13,898 nt of DNA from Clostridium_AM sp964554365 (GCA_964554365.1 CAZKOJ010000125.1:1-13898), one strand, 5' to 3'; positions 5,776 to 13,347 are shown, numbered from the stretch's first letter. The notes: generated by a model not told the origin, from the letters alone. Program-made: numbers and translations.

Positions 5776-5886
5776 ACATTTTAATAGTACCGTTATATTA
5801 GTCACTTAATACCATATTATCACTAAAATGAGAATTATATAAAAAATTTAAGCTGACTACTAAATTTATTCAAAGGAGAGAGTACC

Positions 5887-7131
5887 ATGATAGTTAATAA
5901 ATTTGATGTATTTTTGTTTGATTTAGATGGAGTAATTTATATAGGACCTGAGCCTCTTCCAGAAGCAGTAAAATCACTTAAACTTCTTCGTCAAAATAAG
6001 AAAACTATTCGATTTTTAACGAACAATCCATGTACAACACGCAAAAAAATAGCAAAACGCTTAAATACACTTGGAATAGAGGCAGCCAGTGAAGAGGTAA
6101 TTACATCAAGCTGGGTAACTGCTCAATATTTACAGGATGAAAATATAAAAACTGCATTTGTTCTTGGTGATGAAAATTTAAAATGGGAATGTGAACAAGT
6201 AGGTATTAATATTGATAATCCAATCAACGCTGAAGCTGTTGTTGTTGGCTGGGCTGATGATTTATGCTTTCATGACATTAAGAAAGCAGTGAAATTAATT
6301 AATAATGGTGCAAAATTTATTGGGACAAACACTGATAGAACTTTTCCAAGCACAGAAGGCCCTTTGCCAGCAGTTGGAGCAATTGTAGAGGCCATTCGAG
6401 CAGCAGTAGAAAAGGAACCTATAATTATAGGAAAACCGTATCCATACATATTTAAGAAAACGTTTGAAGATTTAAAAACATCCTCTAGAATAGTAATGGT
6501 GGGCGACAATCCATATACAGACGTTTTAGGAGCACATCAAGCAGGAATACCAGCTATTTTAGTATCCAATGAAAAGACAAATAAATTTCCATCTGCTATG
6601 GATTTTCGTAATCCCGATGCTGCGATTCCAAATTTAAAAAGCTTATTTGACAGCAATATAAACATAAAAGAATGGATTTCACCTTCCTTTCCTTGGCCTA
6701 ATGATGGTGTTAAAGCAGGGGTGGCAGGCATTATATTTGATAAGTCCCAAAAAGTTCTTCTAATGAAGCGTGTAGATAATGGATTATGGGGTATTCCCTC
6801 GGGGCATGTTGAACCTGGAGAAACTGTAGAAGAGGCGATTATCAGAGAGATTAGTGAAGAAACTGGTTTAAAAGTTAAAGTTGACCGATTAATCGGAGTT
6901 TATTCTGACCCTGTTTCACAAGTCTTTTCATATCCAAACGGTAAAGTGAGTCACTTTATTACAACTTGTTTCAAATGTGAAGTTGTGGGAGGTAATCTAA
7001 TTAAAGAAGGTGAAGAAACATTAGATGTGGATTACTTTGATTTTAATCATTTACCAGAAAATCTTTTAACGATGCATCCAAGATGGATTAAAGATGCATT
7101 AGAAAAAGAAAAAATTGCATATATACGTTAA
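5887..7131 (+). CDS. HAD-IIA phosphatase (NagD-like) fused to a Nudix hydrolase
   Basis: The 414-aa cytoplasmic protein joins two hydrolases. Residues 1-265 are a NagD/AraL-like HAD subclass IIA phosphatase: motif I FDLDG (nucleophile Asp12, Asp14), motif II FLTNNP (Thr45), motif III Lys183 in IGKPYP, and motif IV VGDNPYTD (Asp207, Asp212). Residues 275-410 are a Nudix domain with a complete box from Gly306 to Leu328 (G-x5-E, x7, REI-S-EETGL). All catalytic residues are present, so both halves should be active. HAD-IIA enzymes dephosphorylate sugar phosphates, nucleotides or p-nitrophenyl phosphate; Nudix enzymes cleave nucleoside diphosphate derivatives. One domain could therefore feed the other, for example diphosphate to monophosphate to free product. 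AAAGGAGAG lies 7-8 nt before ATG. It appears monocistronic. Confidence 0.94.
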   Translation: MIVNKFDVFLFDLDGVIYIGPEPLPEAVKSLKLLRQNKKTIRFLTNNPCTTRKKIAKRLNTLGIEAASEEVITSSWVTAQYLQDENIKTAFVLGDENLKWECEQVGINIDNPINAEAVVVGWADDLCFHDIKKAVKLINNGAKFIGTNTDRTFPSTEGPLPAVGAIVEAIRAAVEKEPIIIGKPYPYIFKKTFEDLKTSSRIVMVGDNPYTDVLGAHQAGIPAILVSNEKTNKFPSAMDFRNPDAAIPNLKSLFDSNINIKEWISPSFPWPNDGVKAGVAGIIFDKSQKVLLMKRVDNGLWGIPSGHVEPGETVEEAIIREISEETGLKVKVDRLIGVYSDPVSQVFSYPNGKVSHFITTCFKCEVVGGNLIKEGEETLDVDYFDFNHLPENLLTMHPRWIKDALEKEKIAYIR

Positions 7132-7252
7132 CATATGAATTCTTCCAAATAAATCACACTACAATATTCTTCCATACTTTTTAGATAACTGACAAATAAC
7201 ATAAATTAACCCTAATACCATAGACATTTATCCCTTCAACTTATATCCAATT

Positions 7253-7297
7253 TAAAAAAACATGCTGGATATTACCTCCAGCACGTGACCTATTTTT
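7253..7297. terminator. Hairpin terminator between HAD-Nudix and vanZ-like genes
   Basis: TGCTGGA (7263-7269) and TCCAGCA (7277-7283) form a 7-bp stem with a 7-nt loop. On the minus strand a T-run follows after two bases (plus-strand A-run before 7261); on the plus strand a weaker TATTTTT follows. It can end the HAD-Nudix transcript and catch minus-strand read-through from the VanZ gene. Confidence 0.6.
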
Positions 7298-7358
7298 ACA
7301 TGTATGTAATCTTGACTATACTAAAGTTGTAACACTGGTACGAATAATATATTATAAT

Positions 7359-7493
7359 AAGATACAACAATCTATGAGTAAAGCAGTATGTCCATATTAT
7401 AATGCTCCTATGGAATCTTTCTATGGAAAACTTAAGAGTGAACATCTTAACCATTACAATATTAAAAATAAGATTATCATTTTTTTAACCTAA
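7359..7493 (+). pseudogene. IS3-family transposase (OrfB) remnant
   Basis: The frame reads KIQQSMSKAVCPYYNAPMES then FYGKLKSEHLNHYN to a stop at 7491-7493. This is the segment around the third catalytic residue of IS3/IS150-type DDE transposases (usual QSMSRKGNxxDNAPMESFFxxLKxE). The Glu of the DDE triad would be at 7413-7415. The rest of the roughly 280-residue protein and both IS ends are gone. The fragment abuts the 3' end of the convergent VanZ gene. Confidence 0.8.
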
Positions 7494-7514
7494 AAATCTA
7501 AACCTAAAAATCTA
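7487..7514. repeat. 14-bp tandem duplication at the vanZ 3' end
   Basis: AACCTAAAAATCTA occurs twice in direct succession (7487-7500 and 7501-7514). It spans the stop codon of the minus-strand VanZ gene and the junction with the transposase remnant, so it may be a scar of insertion or imprecise loss of the element. Confidence 0.7.
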
Positions 7515-8104
7515 CTTATAATTGCAATTCCAATGTATAGATAAGGTTCTAATTTAATAGTTATACTATCATTAGAAGAAATTTCAACTACTGCTTTATT
7601 AGCAAGTTTATGAAAAATCTTGCTAATAATATTGAAAATAATCCAACCACAAATAGCTCCTATGGTATTCATTATTAAATCGTTAATATCTGATGCACGA
7701 TATGGAATAAACAATTGACCAATTTCAATAATAATTGAAAATAATATTCCATTACATAATGTCGGCAATAATTTTCTATACTTTTTCCATAATGTTGGCA
7801 ATAAAAATCCAAAAGGCATAAAAAATATTATATTAAGTATTGCTGAAATTTCAAGTCCATCGTTAAAAGGTACTAAATTTATAATGGGGTTAAATATTGG
7901 CTGGTTTAATCTTGAAAGTCTTTGCCATTCGCTCAAAGAAGGAAATCCTGCTGCTTCTAACGAAATCGTAAGGTATAATATAAAAAGATATCCAAAAAAG
8001 TAATGTTGCCATCCTATTTTCTTTTTAAAGCTCTTACTATTTTTGTTTAAGAAAATATTTAAAATAGTTATTAGAAAAATTGATATTATAAAAATTTTTA
8101 TCAT
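7490..8104 (-). CDS. VanZ-family membrane protein
   Basis: This 204-aa membrane protein has about five hydrophobic helices. The VanZ domain (about 75-160) shows NLVPFNDG, the helix NIIFFMPFGFLLP, the EIGQLF segment and the family signature YRASDINDLIMNTIGAICGW. VanZ of enterococcal transposons gives low-level teicoplanin resistance, but most homologues sit alone in Firmicute genomes with unproven roles; nothing here (no vanA-type genes) indicates glycopeptide resistance. GGGGGG lies about 11 nt before ATG, slightly far. The C-terminus after residue 165 is less conserved and its last codons fall in a tandem duplication next to an IS remnant, so the end may have been altered. Confidence 0.88.
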   Translation of the reverse strand: MIKIFIISIFLITILNIFLNKNSKSFKKKIGWQHYFFGYLFILYLTISLEAAGFPSLSEWQRLSRLNQPIFNPIINLVPFNDGLEISAILNIIFFMPFGFLLPTLWKKYRKLLPTLCNGILFSIIIEIGQLFIPYRASDINDLIMNTIGAICGWIIFNIISKIFHKLANKAVVEISSNDSITIKLEPYLYIGIAIISRFLGLDF

Positions 8105-8391
8105 AAAAATCTCTTGCCCCCCTTTAATCTTAATATTTACTATTCCATTAAAATTTTAATTTAAAAACTAATTTCTAAAACACTTCTTTTGTAAAAATTT
8201 TTTTATTACTAAACATATTATATAATTAATTATTTAAAAATTTCTTAATTATTCCTTAAAATATTATTAATACAATAATTACAAAATTTGAATTATATCC
8301 CTTTGTAATATTTGTTATAAAACTCTATTGTACAATTTAAAATAAAATATTATTCTATTATTATAGATTAACATAGGTGAATTTTGAAGCT
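8105..8391. other. AT-rich gap without a gene
   Basis: Almost only A and T, with no coding-like frame. It holds the 5' region of the minus-strand VanZ gene and an 8-bp inverted repeat, ATTACAAA with TTTGTAAT, in the 8278-8315 stretch. I see no further structure to name. Confidence 0.6.
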
Positions 8392-8460
8392 ATTACAAAA
8401 ATAGTTATTTATTATTGTGTAAACATGATATAATTACCATTAATTAAGTCAAAATAGTAA
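8392..8460 (+). promoter_or_regulatory. Palindromic promoter module, copy B (methyltransferase)
   Basis: TATAAT is at 8429-8434. The dyad at 8413-8430 reads TATTGTGTAAACATGATA, with a degenerate left arm. TTATTT, 18 nt upstream of the -10, is a possible weak -35. Positions 8418-8460 are identical to 9169-9211 over 43 nt, including the leader after the start point, which contains TTAATTAA. Two neighbouring genes thus share promoter, operator and 5' leader. Confidence 0.75.
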
Positions 8461-8505
8461 GATAACATGAAAGAAAAGTATGCTTGAAAATGAAGGTGGA
8501 TAGGT

Positions 8506-9150
8506 ATGGTGGAATTTGATAATAAAGCAATAAAATTCGATAAAATGGTTAGAGATAAATCGAATGATGAATTAGGTTTATTTGAAAAATATGATGAAGT
8601 TTTATCTGAAATAAGAAGCAGAATAATTGAACATGAGGCTGTAAGCATAATTGATATAGGATGTGGAACAGGTAATTTATGTGGTGAATTAAGTGAAAAA
8701 ATAGATATAATAGGAATTGATCAAAGTTTAGAAATGATTTTACATGCGAAAAAGAAATATAATAATATGAAATTTAAATTAGGTAATTTTTTAGATAAGC
8801 CTTTTAGAAAGAATGATGTTGATATTGTTGTAACGACTTATGCTTTTCATAGTCTGAACGATAACGAAAAGAAAGAAGCTATTAAGTACATGTTAGAATA
8901 CTTAAAAAATGATGGGAAAATTATTATTGCAGATTTTGTGTTTGCAAATGATATGGAAAGAAAAAAATGTAAAAATAACCTATGTGGTAAAGGTAGACAA
9001 GATTTATGGAATATAATTGATAACAAATACTATACTAATTTAGAAGAATTAGAAAGATATATTAGGTTATTAGATTGTAAAATTCACAGCAAGCATATTG
9101 TAAATTTTACATGGATAGTAGAGATTGAAAAATGTGGTGTTAGAAAGTAA
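8506..9150 (+). CDS. Class I SAM-dependent methyltransferase, YrrT-like
   Basis: The 214-aa cytoplasmic enzyme has the Rossmann-fold signature IIDIGCGTGNL (residues 48-58), the acidic end of strand 2 at Asp72 (IGIDQS), and motif IV VVTTYAFHSL (108-117) followed by NDNEKKEA. The order and the C-terminal half (GKIIIADFVF, YYTNLEELER, FTWIVEIEK) recall Bacillus YrrT, a putative methyltransferase found with the methionine-to-cysteine recycling genes, but those partners are absent here and the substrate is unknown. AAGGTGG lies about 8 nt before ATG. It is driven by palindromic promoter copy B and followed at 14 nt by copy C. A decayed paralogue end occurs at 120-149. Confidence 0.9.
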   Translation: MVEFDNKAIKFDKMVRDKSNDELGLFEKYDEVLSEIRSRIIEHEAVSIIDIGCGTGNLCGELSEKIDIIGIDQSLEMILHAKKKYNNMKFKLGNFLDKPFRKNDVDIVVTTYAFHSLNDNEKKEAIKYMLEYLKNDGKIIIADFVFANDMERKKCKNNLCGKGRQDLWNIIDNKYYTNLEELERYIRLLDCKIHSKHIVNFTWIVEIEKCGVRK

Positions 9151-9163
9151 AATAATTACCTAT

Positions 9164-9211
9164 TATCATGTAAACATGATATAATTACCATTAATTAAGT
9201 CAAAATAGTAA
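9164..9211 (+). promoter_or_regulatory. Palindromic promoter module, copy C (ATP-grasp gene)
   Basis: TATCATGTAAACATGATA (9164-9181) is a perfect dyad with 7-bp arms and a TAAA centre, overlapping TATAAT at 9180-9185. TTACCT, 18 nt upstream of the -10, is a weak -35. The 43 nt 9169-9211 are identical to 8418-8460. Transcription should begin near 9192, leaving a leader of about 80 nt. The leader carries two copies of AAGGAGAAATAT; the second is the ribosome binding site. Confidence 0.8.
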
Positions 9212-9271
9212 TAGATTTTCAGTACATATTGACAAGGAGAAATATATATCATTAGGAAGGAGAAATATTTA

Positions 9272-10096
9272 ATGAAAACTATATTATTTATAACGGATTT
9301 ATATTATAAAGCAAAAGGAAGACTTTATTATGAAGAAGATTTATTTTTAACTTCTAAACTAAGAGAAAACTTTAAATTAGTTATTTGTCATCCTGAAGAT
9401 ATTGAAACTTTCGAAAAAAACTTTGACTTAATAGTATTTAGAAATGCTGGTCCAACAGCTAATTTTAAGGATAAATACCAAGAGTTCCGTAAAAGAATTA
9501 TTTCTAATAATCTTAAAACTTATAATTCATTTAATGGTAAGGCAGATATGAATGGTAAAGAATATCTTATAGATTTAACAAATGAGAAATTTCCGATAAT
9601 TCCAACCATTGATACACTAAACTCTTTTGAAAAACTGCCTAATATAGATACCTATGTTATAAAACCAAAAGATGGTGCAGATTCAATAGGTATGAAGTTT
9701 TTATCCAAAGACGAAGTTTTTGAACAGGTTGATTCAAAAAATAAAGATACTTTAATACAGCCTTTAATCAACTTTGAATATGAGGTATCTTTCTATTTTA
9801 TTGATAAACAGTTCCAATACGCTCTTTATGCACCAGATAAAACTAAAAGATGGGAGCTTAAAGAATATATTCCTACAGAAGAAGATCTAGCATTTGCACA
9901 ACGTTTTATAGAATGGAATAATCTCAATTGGGGAATTCAAAGAATAGACGCATGTAGAAGTGAAAAAGGAGAGCTTTTACTGGTAGAGTTAGAGGATTTA
10001 AATCCGTATCTTTCTCTTTTAGAGTTAAATGATGAGACATGCAATAACTTTATAGAAGCATTAAAAAAATCACTTCAAAAAGCCCTTGAAGCATAA
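9272..10096 (+). CDS. ATP-grasp ligase, substrate unknown
   Basis: The 274-aa cytoplasmic protein has an ATP-grasp layout close to the RimK/glutathione-synthetase group. An N-terminal pre-ATP-grasp domain (about 1-95) includes LIVFRNAGPT. The nucleotide-binding core has VIKPKDGADSIGM (129-141, Lys131 likely contacting ATP) and IQPLINFEYEVSFYF (162-176, the acidic adenine-side segment). RIDACR (224-229) precedes the magnesium site LLVELEDLNPYLSL (236-249), with Glu239, Glu241 and Asn244 as candidate ligands. Such enzymes join a carboxylate to an amine through an acyl phosphate, in peptide-like metabolites or protein tails. GGAGG-like AAGGAG precedes ATG. It shares its promoter sequence with the upstream methyltransferase, so the two are probably co-regulated though separately transcribed. 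A hairpin terminator lies 88 nt downstream. Confidence 0.88.
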   Translation: MKTILFITDLYYKAKGRLYYEEDLFLTSKLRENFKLVICHPEDIETFEKNFDLIVFRNAGPTANFKDKYQEFRKRIISNNLKTYNSFNGKADMNGKEYLIDLTNEKFPIIPTIDTLNSFEKLPNIDTYVIKPKDGADSIGMKFLSKDEVFEQVDSKNKDTLIQPLINFEYEVSFYFIDKQFQYALYAPDKTKRWELKEYIPTEEDLAFAQRFIEWNNLNWGIQRIDACRSEKGELLLVELEDLNPYLSLLELNDETCNNFIEALKKSLQKALEA

Positions 10097-10183
10097 ATTT
10101 AAAATTGAACTTTTGTGTATACCTTATTGGCACAAATCCATCGGCTTCTTCTTATTTAGTGTTACAACTGAAAAACGAACAAT

Positions 10184-10218
10184 TTAGCAACAAAAACTGT
10201 TCCAGTTTTTGTTGCTAA
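10184..10218. terminator. Perfect 16-bp hairpin, convergent terminator
   Basis: TTAGCAACAAAAACTG (10184-10199), loop TTC, and CAGTTTTTGTTGCTAA (10203-10218) are perfectly complementary. It lies between the convergent ATP-grasp and cell-wall-binding genes and could stop both, although no long T-run follows. The inner 25 nt (10188-10212) recur at 11442-11466. Confidence 0.65.
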
Positions 10219-10237
10219 TATAAAATTGGGGTGGAGA

Positions 10238-10292
10238 ACGTCTATAGGTTTTATTTCAACTTTTTTATTTTATTGTTTAGGGATATAGACGT
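10238..10292. repeat. 9-bp inverted repeat spanning the cell-wall gene's stop codon
   Basis: ACGTCTATA (10238-10246) and TATAGACGT (10284-10292) are perfect complements 37 nt apart. One arm lies in the last codons of the minus-strand gene and the other beyond its stop. It may be a scar linked to the atypical C-terminus. Confidence 0.4.
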
Positions 10293-11325
10293 GAAATATC
10301 ATCATTATCATTTGTTCTATAGTATTAAGTGTGTAATCTGTAACAACTTCAGTTCCTCCAACTATCTGTACATAAGTATTTTTTGAACCTATTTCTCTAA
10401 TATAACTTATAGCAGTAGCTGTTGCATTTGACCCATCTGTATCAACTAATACGAGTGGTGCAGTATACTTGCCTGCTAAAACAGATGCAACCAATGCATC
10501 TGCATATAGGTTGTCTGGTGTGGACGAACTTGCATTTGCTACGTATACCTTGTCATTCTTTAGATTACTATTGAATGCCGTTAATATCTTTAAGTTAGTA
10601 TCAAATCTATCTGCTCCACCATCTACTCTTGTAGTACTTGTTCCAAAGGCATCCTTTATAGAATCACTTATAACATTCTTAGTTCCAACAATTGTAACAG
10701 TTGATTTGTTATCTTTTACAAAATTAATTACTGATTGGATTGAACTCTGATTATTGTTTGCTAGTAACAGGATTTGCTCCTTTGCTGCTGCTACTGGTGC
10801 TACAGAAAGTGCATCAGCAAAGCCTTCTCCACCTACTACCATAACATCGCTAGCACTAACTCCTAGTTTAACTAATTCTTTAGCTACTGCTAGGTTAGTC
10901 TCATATCTGTTAGGTCCGCTTAACTCTGTTAAAGTATATTTAGATTTAAGACCATCCCTTACAATCTGTGAAATTGAAGCAGTTCCACCAACAATATATA
11001 TATTAGTTGGTTTTAATGTGTCCAGTGCAGTTTGTGTATCTGAACTAAGTATATCTGATGAAGTTAAAAGTATAGGTGCATTTAATTTCTTAGCTAATCC
11101 TGAAGCACTTACTGCATCCGCATATCCTTCACCTGATACTAATACAACATTATATGAAGTTGTCCAGTTTGTTGTAGCAACGTTAGCAGCTGTTGCATAT
11201 CTGTTACTACCACTTACTCTTGTTACAAATCCAGATGCTTTAGCAGGACTGCATGTTAATGCTGTATTTAAAATTAAAGATACAAATGTTATAATTGCAA
11301 GTTTTTTTATATCTTTTTTGTACAT
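10270..11325 (-). CDS. Secreted protein of three cell-wall-binding type 2 repeats
   Basis: The 351-aa protein has a Sec signal peptide (MYKKDIKK, a hydrophobic core, then AKASG at about residue 31). Three PF04122 repeats of roughly 95-100 residues follow. Each opens with a (S/G)GxxRYxT-type motif (SGSNRYATA, SGPNRYETN, DGGADRFDTN), continues with a YADALS-like segment and ends with an IVGGT-type strand. In clostridial surface proteins this domain anchors the protein to the cell wall. There is no extra catalytic or repeat domain, so it is a binding module only, or the remnant of a larger cell-wall protein. The C-terminus is odd: after the last repeat it ends MIMMIFHVYIPKQ, hydrophobic and unlike the family, suggesting truncation by a frameshift or junction. 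GGGAGG lies 9 nt before ATG. Confidence 0.93.
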   Translation of the reverse strand: MYKKDIKKLAIITFVSLILNTALTCSPAKASGFVTRVSGSNRYATAANVATTNWTTSYNVVLVSGEGYADAVSASGLAKKLNAPILLTSSDILSSDTQTALDTLKPTNIYIVGGTASISQIVRDGLKSKYTLTELSGPNRYETNLAVAKELVKLGVSASDVMVVGGEGFADALSVAPVAAAKEQILLLANNNQSSIQSVINFVKDNKSTVTIVGTKNVISDSIKDAFGTSTTRVDGGADRFDTNLKILTAFNSNLKNDKVYVANASSSTPDNLYADALVASVLAGKYTAPLVLVDTDGSNATATAISYIREIGSKNTYVQIVGGTEVVTDYTLNTIEQMIMMIFHVYIPKQ

Positions 11326-11381
11326 TATTCTAAGCCTCCCTTATTTATATATTTTTGTTATGTTATGGTAATATTGTATAT

Positions 11382-11410
11382 ATAATATCATATTGCAGGA
11401 TGTAGAACAA
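11382..11410 (-). promoter_or_regulatory. Promoter of the cell-wall-binding gene
   Basis: On the minus strand TTGTTC (11410-11405), 17 nt, TATTAT (11387-11382). The start point would be near 11375, giving a leader of about 50 nt. Confidence 0.55.
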
Positions 11411-11441
11411 TGAAGAAAAGTTCTAGTTTGTGTCAAGTTCT

Positions 11442-11466
11442 CAACAAAAACTGTTCCAGTTTTTGT
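11442..11466. repeat. 25-nt hairpin repeat, copy 2
   Basis: Identical to 10188-10212. ACAAAAACTG, loop TTC and CAGTTTTTGT form a 10-bp stem. The two copies bracket the cell-wall-binding gene in the same orientation, so that gene may have been inserted or duplicated with its hairpin, or the hairpins may be a dispersed terminator family. Confidence 0.7.
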
Positions 11467-11541
11467 AAAGAGCCTGACCCCATGTCTGTAAAATTCATAT
11501 GTTAGATGCAATTGAGGACATAATATTATCAAAAAATAATG

Positions 11542-11574
11542 GGGCAATTTCAAAACAACATTTTGAAATTGCCC
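11542..11574 (-). terminator. Perfect 14-bp hairpin terminator of the ABC operon
   Basis: GGGCAATTTCAAAA (11542-11555) and TTTTGAAATTGCCC (11561-11574) pair perfectly around a 5-nt loop. On the minus strand CATTATTTTTTG follows. It is 68 nt past the permease stop and marks the left limit of the higher-GC operon. In the rest of 11326-11641 I see no convincing gene. Confidence 0.75.
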
Positions 11575-11641
11575 TAAAAATACATTTTACCATTGAATTT
11601 TACACTTAGACTCGGTATTTACAAGAATGTTATGATTGTAA

Positions 11642-12397
11642 TTAGTGGGCAGTTTCCTTTTTGAGTCTCCATATTGCCAGCGCAAAACTGCCAAAGCACA
11701 GCACTGCAAATAGTAGGATGACAGGTAGAATGTTCCCAAATACAATCGTCTTTCCGAATATTAAACTGCGCAGAGCATTAATGATGTACGTAAATGGATT
11801 GAGCTTAACGGCTACAGCCAAGCCTCCAGACAAATTTTCGGAAGGGAAAAGAGCTGTGCTCAAAAAGAAGATAGGCAGCACAATCGCAGTCATAATTGTC
11901 TCATAGATTACTTCATTTGGCAGACAAAGGCTGATGGAATAGGCAATCCCTGACAGGAAAAACGCTGTCATAAAGATCAGCAGTATTATGAGCGCGATCC
12001 CCGCAATGCCCGATGCCACCTTTACCGAGAAAAAAAGACCTACGACAAATAAAATCGCTACTTCAATAAAGGAAACCAGTATCACCTCCAGCATTTGCCC
12101 AAGCACAATAGAGCTTCGACTCACAGGTGCAATCAAATTTCTATAAAAGCTACCACTAGATTTCATAATAAAATTGATGATACCACCACTGCAACTGGTG
12201 GAAAAGATTACGAGAAATATGATACCGGGGAGAACGAAAGCGGTGTAATTGCCGACACCCATGTTTTGCATGGTCTGCCCTGCAACAGCACTATACAAAA
12301 CGAGCCAAAGAAGAGGTTGCAGTATGGTAACTACGATAGAAATTGGGTTTTTTAAACGCCACTTCATATTTCTCCACATAATATTTAGCATCTCCAT
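11642..12397 (-). CDS. ABC-2 type transporter permease, DrrB-like
   Basis: The 251-aa integral membrane protein has six predicted helices: about 20-42, 52-75, 103-125, 130-155, 166-187 and 218-240. Family features are the amphipathic N-terminal segment WRNMKWRLKNP before helix 1, the loop FYRNLIAPVSRSSIVLG (about 85-101), and the helix-5/6 region LFPSENLSGGLAVAVKLNPFTYIINALR, typical of the NodJ/DrrB ABC-2 family. With the ATPase upstream it should form a homodimeric exporter of drugs, antibiotics or lipids; the substrate cannot be read. Its start overlaps the ATPase stop by 13 nt, indicating translational coupling. It is the last gene of the operon. Confidence 0.92.
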   Translation of the reverse strand: MEMLNIMWRNMKWRLKNPISIVVTILQPLLWLVLYSAVAGQTMQNMGVGNYTAFVLPGIIFLVIFSTSCSGGIINFIMKSSGSFYRNLIAPVSRSSIVLGQMLEVILVSFIEVAILFVVGLFFSVKVASGIAGIALIILLIFMTAFFLSGIAYSISLCLPNEVIYETIMTAIVLPIFFLSTALFPSENLSGGLAVAVKLNPFTYIINALRSLIFGKTIVFGNILPVILLFAVLCFGSFALAIWRLKKETAH

Positions 12398-13347
12398 TCC
12401 TCCCCTTTATTTTTTACTGAACCTGTTAATGCCAAAAAGACATCTTCCAGACTGGGTTCTACAATTTCGATTGCGTCAAACACCACATCATGATCCAAAA
12501 GCCACTTGTTCATAGCTGTAAAAGCGGTTCTGCTATTCTCCACGCCTACGAAAACAGAATTATCACGTACACTGGCAAACTTGATGAGCCCCGTGTTTTC
12601 AAGACTATCTTTGTATTTTTTTGCTTCTTCGGTACTGGGAAATGCAATGTGAAGCATATTTTGTCTGATATAACTGCGTAAGCTACTAAGTGTACCCTGA
12701 GCCAATTCTTTTCCGTCTTTCATGATACAGATGGTATCACTAAGTTGGTCGGCCTCCTCAAGATAATGGGTTGTAAGGAAAATAGTTGTCCCATATTCAG
12801 CACGGATTTTCAGCAGCATTTTCCACATGGCTTTCCGTGACTCCACATCCATGCCCACTGTGGGCTCATCCAAAAATAAAATTTTAGGGAATGAGACCAT
12901 ATTCATTGCGATGTCCAGTCTTCGTTTTACACCGCCTGAATAGGATGACGTAGGGTATTTTAGATATCGGTTAAGTTCAAAGCTATCAATTAAAGAACTT
13001 ATTCTTTCTTTTGCCACCTGTGGCTCTACTTTGTACAGCCTGCTTTGAAATATCATATTTTCCATAAGCGACAGGTGTTCATCAATAGAAACACGCTGAG
13101 CAACACAAGCAATCTGTGTGCGTACCCAAGCAGGGTCCTTGCATAAATCTTTACCAAGCATTGTTACATTACCAGATGTGGGTTTGTAAAAGGTTGTCAA
13201 AATGTTGATTAGGGAAGATTTCCCCGCACCGTTGGGGCCAAGCAAAGAGAAGATTTCTCCTCTGTTTACTTTAAGACTTAAATCGTCAAGAGCTCTGACT
13301 CCATTCTTGTAGTGCTTAACCAATTTGTTAATTTCAATTGCCAGCAT
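12385..13347 (-). CDS. ABC transporter ATP-binding protein, DrrA-like
   Basis: The 320-aa ATPase of a DrrAB-type exporter. It shows Walker A GPNGAGKS (residues 37-44), Q-loop Gln84, a signature YSGGVKRR (136-143) where most families have LSGGQ, Walker B ILFLDE (156-161) and H-loop His194 in TTHYLEEAD. A C-terminal extension of about 90 residues ends EPSLEDVFLALTG, characteristic of the daunorubicin-resistance ATPase group. All catalytic positions are intact. The start is 4 nt after the GyrI-like stop, and GAGGGG for its ribosome binding site lies in that gene's last codons. The gene's GC is clearly above that of the left and middle window (27 G/C of 60 in 12841-12900). Confidence 0.96.
   Translation of the reverse strand: MLAIEINKLVKHYKNGVRALDDLSLKVNRGEIFSLLGPNGAGKSSLINILTTFYKPTSGNVTMLGKDLCKDPAWVRTQIACVAQRVSIDEHLSLMENMIFQSRLYKVEPQVAKERISSLIDSFELNRYLKYPTSSYSGGVKRRLDIAMNMVSFPKILFLDEPTVGMDVESRKAMWKMLLKIRAEYGTTIFLTTHYLEEADQLSDTICIMKDGKELAQGTLSSLRSYIRQNMLHIAFPSTEEAKKYKDSLENTGLIKFASVRDNSVFVGVENSRTAFTAMNKWLLDHDVVFDAIEIVEPSLEDVFLALTGSVKNKGEEWRC

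Noticed and set aside
7490..8104. Glycopeptide resistance from the VanZ-family gene
   Set aside because: No vanA/vanH/vanX or vanS/vanR relatives in the window; isolated VanZ proteins are common in Firmicutes.
10469..11371. Long plus-strand frames opposite the cell-wall-binding gene
   Set aside because: Antisense shadows of a repetitive gene that has a clear signal peptide, repeats and ribosome binding site on the minus strand.
11499..11609. 36-codon plus-strand frame MLDAIEDIIL...
   Set aside because: No ribosome binding site, and its middle is the perfect terminator hairpin, which explains the open frame.
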